Shown: positions 25,469 to 35,123 of the stretch, in pieces
Layout of the letters: every line of letters starts with the position of its first letter
How positions within the stretch are numbered: position 1 is the first letter of the stretch
DNA from: Knoellia flava TL1
Lineage (GTDB): Bacteria; Actinomycetota; Actinomycetes; Actinomycetales; Dermatophilaceae
Length of the DNA: 64,000 nucleotides
Assembly (NCBI RefSeq): GCF_000768675.1
Contig: NZ_AVPI01000008.1
Coordinates: 23,603-87,602, forward strand
Reading direction: 5' to 3'
Position numbers and translations under genes: made by a program
Notes under the pieces: generated by a model
Databases searched by the model: none
Seen by the model: only the letters and a program-made list of their open reading frames with translations
What the model was told of the DNA's origin: nothing

Positions 25469-26737
25469 GTGTCTCGTCTGGGGGAAGTGCTCGCGCCGTC
25501 GCGCCTCGGGCGACCGTTCCGGTGGCTCATGGCGGCGTCGTGGACGAGCAACATCGGTGACGGCATCGCGCTCGCCGCCGGGCCGCTGCTCGTCGCGTCG
25601 CAGACCCGCAACCCCACCCTCGTGGCGATGGCCGCCCTCCTCCAGCGGCTGCCGTGGCTGCTGCTCGGGCTGTGGGCCGGCGCGATCGCGGACCGGCTCG
25701 ACCGCGAGCGGATCATCGTCACCGCCAACACCCTGCGCGCCCTCGTCGTCGTGGCCCTGTGCGGGTTCATCGTCAGCGACCACGTGTCGATCGCCGTCGT
25801 CCTCGTGACGATGTGCCTCTACGGCGTGTGCGAGGTCTTCGCCGACTCCACGGCCGGCACGCTCCTCCCCATGCTCGTCCGGCGCGACGACCTGCGGACC
25901 GGGCAGGTGCGCCTCCAGGCGGGCTTCCTCACCGCCAACCAGCTCGTCGGGCCGCCGATCGGGGCCTTCCTCTTCGCCGCGGGCATGGCGTGGCCCTTCG
26001 TCACCCAGGTGCTGCTCGTCGTCCTCGCCATCGGGCTCGTGGCGCGGGTGGACCTCCCCCGCGGTGGTGTCCGCGGCGCCGTGGACACCCACGTCCGGGC
26101 CGACATCCGCGAGGGGCTGCGGTGGATCCGCCACCACGCCGCCATGCGCACGCTCGCGCTCGTCATCCTCACGTTCAACGTCACGTGGGGCGCGGCGTGG
26201 TCGGTGCTCGTGCTCTACTCGCTCGACCACCTCGACATGGGCGAGGTCGGCTTCGGCCTGCTGACGACCGCGAGCGCCGTCGGGGGCGTGATCGCCACGC
26301 TGTCGTTCGACCGGATCTCGAGCAGGTTCTCGCTCGCGCTGCTCATGAAGGTCTGCCTGCTCGCCGAGGTCCTCACCCACCTCGCGCTCGCGCTGACGAG
26401 CACCGGCTGGGTGGCCATCGTCATCATGTTCGTCTTCGGCGCCTATGCGTTCACGTGGGGCACGGTGAGCAACACGGTGCGGCAGCGTGCCGTGCCCACG
26501 GCCTACCAGGGGCGGGTCGGGTCGGTCTACATGACCGGGCTGTTCCTCGGCCTGGTCATCGGGCAGGCGATCGGTGGACCCATCGCCGAGCAGTGGGGGC
26601 TCACCGGACCGTTCTGGTTCGCCTTCGCCGGCACGGCCGTGATGCTGGCCCTCGTCTGGCGGCAGCTCGACTCGATCGCACACGCCGGCGACGACGACCC
26701 CGATGCCGAGTTCTGCGACGAGTCGGGGGTTGTGTGA
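25469..26737 (+). CDS. Major facilitator superfamily exporter (EntS/DUF894-like)
   Basis: A 422-residue transporter with about twelve hydrophobic helices. The pattern near the N-terminus (WTSNIGDGIALAAGPLLVAS, PWLLLGLWAGAIADRLDRER) matches the EntS/MFS_3 group, where the loop ADRxDRxR follows helix 2. Substrates in this group include siderophores and drugs; the one here is unknown. The GTG at 25469 (VSRLGEVLAPSRLG) is chosen because of the closely spaced -10 box. The last codons (CDESGVV) lie within a repeat element that also forms the downstream hairpin. Confidence 0.85.
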   Translation: MSRLGEVLAPSRLGRPFRWLMAASWTSNIGDGIALAAGPLLVASQTRNPTLVAMAALLQRLPWLLLGLWAGAIADRLDRERIIVTANTLRALVVVALCGFIVSDHVSIAVVLVTMCLYGVCEVFADSTAGTLLPMLVRRDDLRTGQVRLQAGFLTANQLVGPPIGAFLFAAGMAWPFVTQVLLVVLAIGLVARVDLPRGGVRGAVDTHVRADIREGLRWIRHHAAMRTLALVILTFNVTWGAAWSVLVLYSLDHLDMGEVGFGLLTTASAVGGVIATLSFDRISSRFSLALLMKVCLLAEVLTHLALALTSTGWVAIVIMFVFGAYAFTWGTVSNTVRQRAVPTAYQGRVGSVYMTGLFLGLVIGQAIGGPIAEQWGLTGPFWFAFAGTAVMLALVWRQLDSIAHAGDDDPDAEFCDESGVV

Positions 26738-26791
26738 CGAGTCGGGGATCCCGCGGCCCCCGACTCGTCACCGGAGGCCCGACTCGTCGCG
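26717..26791. repeat. Nested inverted repeat at the MFS gene end (element shared with 41560-41612)
   Basis: Four copies of GACGAGTCGGG are present, two direct (26717, 26736) and two inverted. The core hairpin is GTGACGAGTCGGGG (26734-26747) with CCCCGACTCGTCAC (26758-26771), a perfect 14-bp stem. The stop codon lies in the left arm. The same element, with its outer arm and stop, occurs at the end of the gene at 41594. Confidence 0.7.
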
Positions 26792-26811
26792 CGACCCTGC
26801 CCGATCGGTCG

Positions 26812-27507
26812 TCACAGGTGCTTGAGCGCCTCACGCCGGCTCAGGCCGGACATACGGTCGGAGTGCCGGTCGACGAGGGCCCGGACCCACACCGGGTCGG
26901 TCCGGGCGTACTGACGCAGGGCCCACCCGATCGCCTTGCGGACGAAGAACTCACGGTCGTCGAGGTTGACCTCGATGACCGACGCGAGCAGGTCGGTGTC
27001 GGTACGCTCGCGGTGCCGCAGCTGGCTGATGATGGCCGACCGTCGCAGCCAGAGGTCGTCGCGCTCGGCCCAGTCGCGCATCCGCAGGCCCTCCCCCTCG
27101 GGGTCGACGAGCAGCACCTCGCCGACGACGTTGGACAGCTCGTCGACGACGTCCCACCACGCGCCGGTGACGACCAGCTCCTCGACAAGGGGCATGAGGT
27201 CGGGGTCGCGCCACGCGCGGTAGGCACGGTGGCGGAGGAGGTCGAGGGCGGCATACCTCTCCTCGCGGAAGCGCGCGTCGTCCCAGAGGGTGCGGACGGC
27301 GCGCTCGAGCTCGGCGCGCGTCTCGAGCCTCAGGCCCGGGTCGGCGAGCAGCGGGCGCACGATCTCGCGGCGCCGCGGCGAGGTGAGACCGAGGAAGGGC
27401 ATCGCGCTCTTCATGTAGCGCTGTTGCCCCGCCGCCCGCTCGGGGTCGGCGCCGGTGCGCAGGGCGGCGCGCAGGGCGTCTACGAGCTCGGGTCCCGGGT
27501 CGGTCAT
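26812..27507 (-). CDS. DNA alkylation repair protein (AlkD-like HEAT repeat)
   Basis: A 231-residue all-helical protein. It matches the AlkD/DNA_alkylation family, which removes bulky or positively charged alkylated bases: MPFLGLTSPRRREIVRPLL near the N-terminus, ALDLLRHRAYRAW, the conserved TGAWWDVVDELSNVVG with its Trp-Asp pair that contacts the lesion in AlkD, and FFVRKAIGWALRQYAR. It faces the MFS gene and diverges from the aminotransferase with 44 bp between starts. Confidence 0.9.
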   Translation of the reverse strand: MTDPGPELVDALRAALRTGADPERAAGQQRYMKSAMPFLGLTSPRRREIVRPLLADPGLRLETRAELERAVRTLWDDARFREERYAALDLLRHRAYRAWRDPDLMPLVEELVVTGAWWDVVDELSNVVGEVLLVDPEGEGLRMRDWAERDDLWLRRSAIISQLRHRERTDTDLLASVIEVNLDDREFFVRKAIGWALRQYARTDPVWVRALVDRHSDRMSGLSRREALKHL

Positions 27508-27538
27508 GTCGCCGAGCGTAGGGCCGACCCCTGACGGC

Positions 27539-27544
27539 TAGCCT
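27539..27544 (+). promoter_or_regulatory. -10 box of the aminotransferase gene
   Basis: TAGCCT ends 7 bases before the ATG at 27552, consistent with a leaderless transcript. Confidence 0.45.
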
Positions 27545-27551
27545 GCGAGAC

Positions 27552-28712
<1,161 letters not shown>

Positions 28713-28713
28713 C

Positions 28714-28736
28714 CTGCGTCCCTACCGGCGACGCAG
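28714..28736. terminator. Hairpin between aminotransferase and SDR genes
   Basis: CTGCGTC (28714-28720) pairs with GACGCAG (28730-28736) across a 9-base loop; the right arm lies in the last SDR codons. Confidence 0.5.
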
Positions 28737-29555
28737 ACGTCTGGCGGCTGCTCTCTGCTGGACGCGGCTGAGCCGCACGACGAGGGGTACGGCCCGCATG
28801 GCCAGGCCCGGAAAGAGGTCGAAGAGCCGGACCTCCACGCCGCGCCACCGGGGCAGGGCGAGCACCGGTCGGGGCCGGTCGACCAGCGCGAGGACCGCAT
28901 CGGCGACGTCGGTCGGCTGGAGCAGCTGCCCCGAGAACGACATGGAGGCACTCGGGTCGTCCAGCCGGTCGTGGAGCATCGGCGTCCACATGCCGTCCGG
29001 GCAGAGGCAGCTGATGTGGATGTCGCGCTCCCCCGCTGCGCGGAGGTCGGCCAGCGTCGAGGTGCTCAGGCCCACGACGGCGTGCTTGGTCGCGGCGTAG
29101 ACGCCTTCGCCGGGTACCGACACGAGGCCGGCGAGCGAGGCGACGTTGATGATGTGCCCGCGGTGGGCCGGTCGCATCACCTCGAGCGCCGCGACGGTGC
29201 CGTGCATCGTGCCCAGGGCATTGACCTCGAACATGAACCGGCGCTGCGCGTCGTCCTGGTCCCACACCGGGCCGGTGACGAGGATCCCGGCGTTGTTGAC
29301 CCACAGCGTGACGGACCCGGCCCGCTCGACCGCGACCCGCGCGACGTCCCGGGCCGCGTCCTGGTCGCGGACGTCGAGCCGACGTCCCGTCGCCCTGCCA
29401 CCGCGGCGGGTGATCTCGGCCGCGGTGTCCTGAGCGGCCGCCTCGTCGACGTCGGTGACGATCACGTGGAACCCCGCGGCACCGAGACGGACGGCGACCT
29501 CCTTGCCGAGCCCTCTGCCGGCACCGGTGACCACGGCGCCACCGTGGAGGCTCAC
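28722..29555 (-). CDS. Short-chain dehydrogenase/reductase
   Basis: A 277-residue classical SDR. The cofactor motif TGAGRGLG is at 10-17, DVRD binds the adenine, NNAG follows, and the catalytic Ser (NVASLAG), Tyr and Lys (GVYAATKH) are present. A basic C-terminal extension (RLSRVQQRAAARRLRRR) is longer than usual. GTG at 29555 overlaps the stop of the flavin monooxygenase as GTGA, so the two are coupled and probably act in one oxidation route, for example ketone/alcohol interconversion ahead of or after Baeyer-Villiger-type oxidation. The substrate is unknown. Confidence 0.87.
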   Translation of the reverse strand: MSLHGGAVVTGAGRGLGKEVAVRLGAAGFHVIVTDVDEAAAQDTAAEITRRGGRATGRRLDVRDQDAARDVARVAVERAGSVTLWVNNAGILVTGPVWDQDDAQRRFMFEVNALGTMHGTVAALEVMRPAHRGHIINVASLAGLVSVPGEGVYAATKHAVVGLSTSTLADLRAAGERDIHISCLCPDGMWTPMLHDRLDDPSASMSFSGQLLQPTDVADAVLALVDRPRPVLALPRWRGVEVRLFDLFPGLAMRAVPLVVRLSRVQQRAAARRLRRR

Positions 29556-30982
29556 GAACGCGCCTCCGACGCGTCGTGCGCGACCCCGGGCCCGGGGGCG
29601 GACGGCATACGGCGCCGGGCTGCGCGGGCAGCACCACGGCGACGCTCGCGCTCGAGGTCCCACAGGTAGTGGTCGAAGTCGACCTCCATCGTGTGGCGCG
29701 GCGAGGCGTAGAACTGTCGCCGGTTGCGTTCGTGCTCGGCCGCCATCTGGCGCCGCACCTCGTCGACGGGCGGCGGCGCGTAGCGGCCGGCGAGCATCTG
29801 GGCGACCCACGTGCCCTGCGCCTCGGCGAGCGGCATGACCGCACCCACCGGCTGGAGGAGTCCGATGAAGAAGAGACCGGGCAGGTCGGGGTGGACGGTG
29901 CGCTTCCACAGGGGCAGGTCGTTGTCGTCGGCGGAGACGAGCGAGGCGTCGAGGAAGGGGAAGGTCACTCGGTAGCCCGTGGCCCACACCACGAGGTCGG
30001 CGGGTGCGCTCGAGCCGTCGACGAAGACGACCCGGTCGCCGTCGAGGCGCTCGATGCCCGGCTTCGGTGTGACGGCGCCCGAGCGCAGCGCGGCGCGGAT
30101 GCCCTCGGACTGGACCGGGTGCGACTGGCCGGGCTTGTGGGCGGGCTGGGGCAGGCCCAGCCGCGCGACATTGCCGGACGTCAGGGCGCCCAGCCGCAGC
30201 CGCAGGGCGGTCGCCCACCACGGCAGCCAGCCCGGCAGCGCGACCTGGTCGGACGGGCGTCCGAGGGTGAACTTGCGCAGCACCCACTGGCCCCGCCGCT
30301 GCGAGAGCACCGTCGAGCGGGCGACGCGGCCGGCCTCGACGGCGATGTCGAGCGCCGAGTTGCCCGAGCCGACGACGACGATGTCGCGTCCCTCGAGCTG
30401 GGCTGCGGAGCGGTAGTCGTGCGCGTGGATCTGCTCGCCGGCGAAGGTGCCGGGATAGGCGGGTTCGGGCCAGCGGGGGTCCCAGTGGTGCCCGTTGGCG
30501 ACGAGGACGGCGTCATAGGTCCGGGTCTCGCGACCGGCCGGGCCCTCGACGGTCACCAACCACGTGTCGTCGGGTGCGGGCGTGACGTCGGTGACGGTCG
30601 TGTCGAACGCGATGCGGTCGCGCAGGGCGAAGTGGTCGACGTAGGCCTCGAAGTAGGCGGCGACCTGGTCGTGGCGTGCGTATGCGGGGTAGTCGGCGGG
30701 CATCGGGAAGTCGGAGTAGGCCATCCGCGGGCACGAGGTGTTGATCTCGAGCGTGTCGTAGCAGGCCGACTGGCCGTTGGGGTTGTCGAGAACCCAGTTG
30801 CCGCCGACGACGCTGCCCTGCTCGAAGCAGTCGAAGGGGACCCCGGCCTGCGCGAGCGCCTTCACGGCCGCGATGCCGGAGGAGCCGGCGCCGACGACGC
30901 AGGCCCGTGGCAGTGTCGGGTCGACCGGGACGGGCGAGGTGACGGCCGGCGCGCGGTGGCGCTGCTTCACGGAGTAGGCCAT
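29552..30982 (-). CDS. Flavin-containing monooxygenase (FMO-like)
   Basis: A 476-residue FAD/NADPH enzyme. The FAD motif VVGAGSSGIAA starts at residue 29, the NADPH motif VVVGSGNSALDIA near 190, and the FMO fingerprint is FAGEQIHAHDYR. The second Gly motif is GSGNSA, as in FMOs rather than classical Baeyer-Villiger enzymes, and the ATG box VWATGYRVTFPF is present. It is coupled to an SDR gene and diverges from an M23 peptidase gene. A degradative role for nitrogen, sulfur or ketone compounds is likely, but nothing shows which. Confidence 0.88.
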   Translation of the reverse strand: MAYSVKQRHRAPAVTSPVPVDPTLPRACVVGAGSSGIAAVKALAQAGVPFDCFEQGSVVGGNWVLDNPNGQSACYDTLEINTSCPRMAYSDFPMPADYPAYARHDQVAAYFEAYVDHFALRDRIAFDTTVTDVTPAPDDTWLVTVEGPAGRETRTYDAVLVANGHHWDPRWPEPAYPGTFAGEQIHAHDYRSAAQLEGRDIVVVGSGNSALDIAVEAGRVARSTVLSQRRGQWVLRKFTLGRPSDQVALPGWLPWWATALRLRLGALTSGNVARLGLPQPAHKPGQSHPVQSEGIRAALRSGAVTPKPGIERLDGDRVVFVDGSSAPADLVVWATGYRVTFPFLDASLVSADDNDLPLWKRTVHPDLPGLFFIGLLQPVGAVMPLAEAQGTWVAQMLAGRYAPPPVDEVRRQMAAEHERNRRQFYASPRHTMEVDFDHYLWDLERERRRGAARAARRRMPSAPGPGVAHDASEARS

Positions 30983-31178
30983 GGCGGCGATTCTGGCAGC
31001 GCGGGTGGGCCTGGCCGGCGTGGCGGGGACGTTGGGTGCGCCACGCTCCGCCCAAGCGGCTCGTCCGGCTCGCCCCCGCTCGTCGGCTCGTCAACAGCGC
31101 CCGGTTCCGGTGGCGGTCGTCCACAGCTTGCGCGGGTGCGGGTGGCTACCGGGCCGGGGTGGGGCCGATGCTCGAGCC

Positions 31179-31763
31179 ATGTCGACCTCGTCAGCCGTCC
31201 GCCGCGCCCTTGCCGTCCTCGGTGTCGCCGGCAGCGTCCTGCCGGGGGTGGCGCCTCCCCCGCCGCCCACCCTCGTGGCCCCTAGTCCTGGGGCCGGGAC
31301 GCCGGCGGTCGCCCTGCCGCTCAGGTCGCTCGACGTGGACGACCTACGGCGGACCTGGGCGTGGCCGCTGCAGCCGAGGCCTGCGGTGAGGTCACGCTTC
31401 GTGGCGCCCGCCTCGACGTGGGGCGCGGGACATCGGGGTCTCGACCTCGCCGCCAGCGCGGGCCAGCAGGTGCTCGCCGTCGACGACGGCCTCGTCACCC
31501 ACGCCGGCGTGGTCGCGGGCCGGGGCACCGTGAGCGTGACCCATGCCAGCGGGTTGCGCAGCACCTACGAGCCGGTGGACGGGGCCGTCACGGTCGGCGC
31601 CCGTGTCGGTCGCGGTGCGGTGCTCGGCATCGTCACCGGCCGGACGCACTGCGGCGGCGCCTGCTTGCACCTGGGAGCAGTGCGCGGCGCCGGCTACGTC
31701 GACCCGAGACCCCTGCTCGAAGGTGGCGCGGTCATCCTGCTGCCCCTCGGCGGGCGCCGCTGA
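31179..31763 (+). CDS. Secreted M23-type (LytM) peptidoglycan peptidase-like protein
   Basis: A 194-residue protein with a signal peptide (VRRALAVLGVAGSVLPGVA), a Pro-rich linker and an M23 domain from ~65. The zinc motif GAGHRGLDLA and the second motif are present, but the latter reads HCGGACLHLGAV: the first His of the usual HxH is replaced by Cys. This Cys-Leu-His form is recurrent in the short actinobacterial M23 proteins found near rpsB (such as Rv2891), so it may be a natural variant rather than a dead enzyme. Five bases separate its stop from the facing DUF3152 stop. Confidence 0.8.
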   Translation: MSTSSAVRRALAVLGVAGSVLPGVAPPPPPTLVAPSPGAGTPAVALPLRSLDVDDLRRTWAWPLQPRPAVRSRFVAPASTWGAGHRGLDLAASAGQQVLAVDDGLVTHAGVVAGRGTVSVTHASGLRSTYEPVDGAVTVGARVGRGAVLGIVTGRTHCGGACLHLGAVRGAGYVDPRPLLEGGAVILLPLGGRR

Positions 31764-31777
31764 CTGCCTCAGGGCAG
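31764..31777. terminator. Small hairpin between converging M23 and DUF3152 genes
   Basis: CTGCC (31764-31768) pairs with GGCAG (31773-31777) around TCAG. Confidence 0.35.
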
Positions 31778-32980
31778 GGTCGGCCACGCGTTCGGCCGGC
31801 ACCCGTCGAGCCCCTTGGACTGCTGGAGCATGATCGGCGCCAGCTCGTCGTCCCCGGGGCAGTCGACGTGACCGTGGTAGAGACCGTGGCCGATCTCGTG
31901 GTTGACCATGTACTGCCGGTATGCCGGGAGCGCACCCTCGTAGCCCGCGACGCCGAGCGTCCAGCGAGCCGTGTTGAGGACGACCCTGCGCAGGTTGAAG
32001 CAGGACACCTTGCCGTTGGTCCGCAGCGGCTTGCACAGCGCGTCCGTCATCGTCGGGCTCGCCAGGACGATGGTGATGTCGACCTCTCCCCGGGACACCG
32101 CGTCGGCGTCCACGGCCCGGAACCGCACGCGGTCCTTGGTCTGCCAGCCTCGGGCGTCGCCGAGGGTCGTCGAGACGATGTTGGCGGCCTCCTGCGCGTC
32201 GACGCCCGCGCCGTCCTCGACCTCGAACGCCACGCGGATCGTGCGGGTGGGGTTGACGGTGGGTGCGGCGATGGCGGGAAGGGCGACGGGGACGCGCTTG
32301 CCCGACCCGGCCCTCGGCACGGCGCCGGCGGAGGAGGGCGCGACCGTCGGCTCCGGCGGGAGGTCCTCGGCCGCCGGGACGGGATCGGACCCGGAGCCCG
32401 CGACGGACGCAGCGAGGTCGGCCGTCTTCCGCACCGGGCTGCTCGACTCCTCACTGGGCCACAGCGTCCAGAGCGCGAGCGCGACGAGCGAGGCCATGGC
32501 GAGGGCAGCGACCGCCCGCCGCCGCGCGATGGTCGTCGTGGAGGCCCGCCGGCGCCGGGCCCGGTCGGGGGTCGCACGCCGGGCCGCACGGCGGGTCTCC
32601 GCCGCGGACTCCGGAGGCACCATCTCCACGGCGGTCCGTCGCTGCTCGGGCACACTCCTGCGGACGCCGTCGTGCACCATGCGACGACGGTCGGCGCGTG
32701 TCGCCGCTTCCTCATGGTGCTCGGGCTGCCCCTGGTGTGCGCCGGCACGTCCCGGGGCCCTGCCGTCGTGACGCCCCGAGTCGTGCCGGGCGGCCCGCCG
32801 AGCAGCGGACCGTCGCTGGTCCTCCGCGACGCGGCGCAGGTCGGCACGGCGCGTGGGAGCACCCTCCTCGCGGGGAGCGGCGCCCGGTCGCGGCTCGCTC
32901 ACCCAGTCGGGGAGGTCGATGTCCTCAGGCACGGGGGTGCGCCTGCGCGTACGACGCGGTGAGTCGTTCGATGGAAACAT
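31769..32980 (-). CDS. DUF3152 putative zinc metalloprotease (membrane-anchored)
   Basis: About 403 residues. The N-terminal ~180 are charged and disordered (Arg/Asp/Glu-rich), then one membrane helix ([19 protein letters not shown]), a Pro/Ser/Val linker and a DUF3152 domain. This ends in a metzincin-like zinc site, [15 protein letters not shown], with three His and a Glu, followed by a possible Met-turn [10 protein letters not shown]. Activity is not established for the family. ATG at 32980 would overlap xerC by 56 bases; GTG at 32932 ([10 protein letters not shown]) overlaps by 8 and is the alternative. Neither has a convincing ribosome site. Confidence 0.75.
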   Translation of the reverse strand: MFPSNDSPRRTRRRTPVPEDIDLPDWVSEPRPGAAPREEGAPTRRADLRRVAEDQRRSAARRAARHDSGRHDGRAPGRAGAHQGQPEHHEEAATRADRRRMVHDGVRRSVPEQRRTAVEMVPPESAAETRRAARRATPDRARRRRASTTTIARRRAVAALAMASLVALALWTLWPSEESSSPVRKTADLAASVAGSGSDPVPAAEDLPPEPTVAPSSAGAVPRAGSGKRVPVALPAIAAPTVNPTRTIRVAFEVEDGAGVDAQEAANIVSTTLGDARGWQTKDRVRFRAVDADAVSRGEVDITIVLASPTMTDALCKPLRTNGKVSCFNLRRVVLNTARWTLGVAGYEGALPAYRQYMVNHEIGHGLYHGHVDCPGDDELAPIMLQQSKGLDGCRPNAWPTLP

Positions 32981-33893
32981 GCGTGTAGATCTGGGTCGTC
33001 GAGAGTGAGGCGTGACCCAGCAGCTCCTGCACCATCCGGAGGTCCGCCCCGCCCTCGAGGAGGTGGGTCGCCGCGCTGTGGCGGAGCCCATGGGGCCCCA
33101 GGTCCGGCGCGTCTGGAACGTGGGTCAACATGTCGTGCACGAGGGTACGCACCTGGCGGGCGTCGAGTCGCCCACCCCTCCGCCCGAGGAAGAGAGCTGC
33201 GCCACTTCTGGTCGTGACGAGACGCGGACGACCGCGCTCGCGCCAGTCGGTCAGTGCCGCGGCAGCGGGCCGACCGAAGGGAACGCGACGTTCCTTGTCG
33301 CCCTTGCCGATGACTCGGATCACGCCGGCCTCGTCGTCGACGTCGTCGACATCGAGGCCCGTGAGCTCACCCACCCGCACTCCCGTGGCGTAGAGCAGCT
33401 CGAGGACCGCGCGGTCGCGCAGGTGCACCGGGTCGCCGTCGTCCGCGGCCACCGTGGCCACGTCGAGGAGTCCCGCCGCGTGGTCCTTCGCGAGCACGGG
33501 CGGCAGGGTGCGATGACGCTTGGGCGCCACGAGGCGCAGCGACGGGTCGGCGTCGACATGACCCTCCCGGACCGCCCAGGCGAAGAAGGTCCGCATCGTG
33601 GCCGACCGTCTGGCGAGGGTCGTCCTGGCGGCGCCACCCGACGCCAGCGCACCCAGCCACTCGCGCAGGTCGGCGAGCCGAACGGCGGTCAACGGTGTCT
33701 CGGGCGGCGGGTGCTCCTCGGTCACGGCCCCGTCGACGTGGGCGAAGAACTCGCGCAGGTCCCCGAGGTAGGCCCGGATGGTGTGGGGGGAGCGTCCCCG
33801 CTCAGCGCGCAGGTGACGCTCGAAGGCGTCGACCGTGGCCTGGCGGCTGAGACTCACACCCAGCACCGTCTCATCACCCGCGGGCGCGATCAA
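32925..33893 (-). CDS. xerC: Tyrosine recombinase XerC
   Basis: A 322-residue site-specific recombinase that resolves chromosome dimers at dif with XerD. All catalytic residues can be read: Arg173 ([12 protein letters not shown]), Lys200 ([10 protein letters not shown]), His268 and Arg271 ([12 protein letters not shown]), His294 ([13 protein letters not shown]) and the nucleophile Tyr303. The SAM-like N-terminal core-binding domain covers 15-115. It lies next to dprA, the usual actinobacterial site for xerC, so it is the housekeeping enzyme, not a phage integrase. Confidence 0.93.
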   Translation of the reverse strand: MIAPAGDETVLGVSLSRQATVDAFERHLRAERGRSPHTIRAYLGDLREFFAHVDGAVTEEHPPPETPLTAVRLADLREWLGALASGGAARTTLARRSATMRTFFAWAVREGHVDADPSLRLVAPKRHRTLPPVLAKDHAAGLLDVATVAADDGDPVHLRDRAVLELLYATGVRVGELTGLDVDDVDDEAGVIRVIGKGDKERRVPFGRPAAAALTDWRERGRPRLVTTRSGAALFLGRRGGRLDARQVRTLVHDMLTHVPDAPDLGPHGLRHSAATHLLEGGADLRMVQELLGHASLSTTQIYTHVSIERLTASYAQAHPRA

Positions 33894-33962
33894 ACACCGG
33901 TGCGGCGGGTCAGTCGTGTCCTGTCGAGCCGCGCCGCGAGGGCGCAGCCTGGCCGCGGCGCG

Positions 33963-35123
33963 TCACCGGGCTCCTCCTCCACCGGCCTCGCGCCGCGGTG
34001 AGGGCACTTTGCGCCAGCGGTCGCCGTCGCGGGAGACGAGTCCGAGCAGACCGAGCCGTCCAAGGGCGGCGAGCAGCGTCCTCGCGTCAAGGGCGGTGTG
34101 CGCCTGGAGCCGCGCGAGGTCGGCGCCGGCTCGCACGGGCACTGCGGAGAAGACCGCCAGCGCCACCGGGTCGAGCTCCGACTCCGGCGTCTCGGGTGCC
34201 CGGGCCACACCGACCGCGTCGAGACCGAGCCGGCCCATGAGGTCGAGCACCTCGGCGGCGTCCGTCACCAGGGTGGCGCCGCGCTCGCGCACGAGCTGGT
34301 GGCACCCCGCGGACTGGACCGAGGTCACCGGACCGGGGACGGCCGCGACATGGCGGACGAGCTCGCGCGCGACCTTCGCCGTGTTGAGCGACCCGGAGCG
34401 CAGGCCCGCCTCGACGACGACCGTGCCGACGGTCAACGCCGCGATGAGACGGTTGCGGGCGAGGAACCGGTGCCGGTGCGGCGCCCACCCCGGCGGCAGC
34501 TCGCTGACGACGACACCGTGGGCCGAGACCTCGCGCAGGAGCCCCTCGTGCGCCTGGGGGTACGCACGGTCGAGCCCGCGCGCGAGGACGGCGATCGTGG
34601 GACCGCCTCCGGCCAGCGCGCCTCGGTGGGCCGCCGCGTCGATCCCGAAGGCCGCCCCCGAGACGACGGTGACGCCGCGGTGAGCGAGACCCTCGCCCAG
34701 GTCAGCGGCGACGGACAGGCCGTAGGCCGTGGCGGCCCGTGAGCCCACGATCGCCACGCTCCCCTCGGCGACGGAGACCTCGCACTCGCCGCGCGCATAG
34801 AGGCACACCGGAGGGACACCCAGCTGGTCGAGTCCCGTGGGCCACTCCTCGTCACCGGGCACGACGACACGGACGCGCAGCCGGTCGAGGACGTGCCGCG
34901 CCCGGTCGATGTCCATCGCCCCGACCCGCGCCGCATGAGCGTCACCCCGCGCCTCGGGTCCGGACACGAAGCGCTCGAGGGCGTCGACCGCTCCGTGGGT
35001 CGCGATCGACCTCGCCACCTTCTCGTCCTCGGGCTCGACGATGTGGCTCCAGGCGAGGCGTGCCCACCGCTCGTCCGACAACGCTCCCCCTCCCGGGATG
35101 CCGAAAGGCTCAGGGCTGCTCAT
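33963..35123 (-). CDS. dprA: DNA-processing protein DprA
   Basis: A 386-residue protein that loads RecA on incoming single-stranded DNA during transformation; in many actinobacteria its role outside competence is unclear. The Rossmann-like core shows VAIVGSRAATAYGLSVAADL, GVTVVSGAAFGIDAAAHRGA, ARGLDRAYPQ and FLARNRLIAALT, followed by a C-terminal winged helix. ATG at 35123 overlaps the comM stop by ATGA. The very long open frame that continues upstream through comM is out of frame with it. Confidence 0.95.
   Translation of the reverse strand: MSSPEPFGIPGGGALSDERWARLAWSHIVEPEDEKVARSIATHGAVDALERFVSGPEARGDAHAARVGAMDIDRARHVLDRLRVRVVVPGDEEWPTGLDQLGVPPVCLYARGECEVSVAEGSVAIVGSRAATAYGLSVAADLGEGLAHRGVTVVSGAAFGIDAAAHRGALAGGGPTIAVLARGLDRAYPQAHEGLLREVSAHGVVVSELPPGWAPHRHRFLARNRLIAALTVGTVVVEAGLRSGSLNTAKVARELVRHVAAVPGPVTSVQSAGCHQLVRERGATLVTDAAEVLDLMGRLGLDAVGVARAPETPESELDPVALAVFSAVPVRAGADLARLQAHTALDARTLLAALGRLGLLGLVSRDGDRWRKVPSPRREAGGGGAR

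Noticed and set aside
31392..32036. A 214-codon minus-strand frame near the M23 gene
   Set aside because: It overlaps both the M23 and DUF3152 genes in other frames and shows no motifs.
32925..33893. XerC as a phage or island integrase
   Set aside because: It sits in the conserved place next to dprA, with no tRNA or att repeats nearby.
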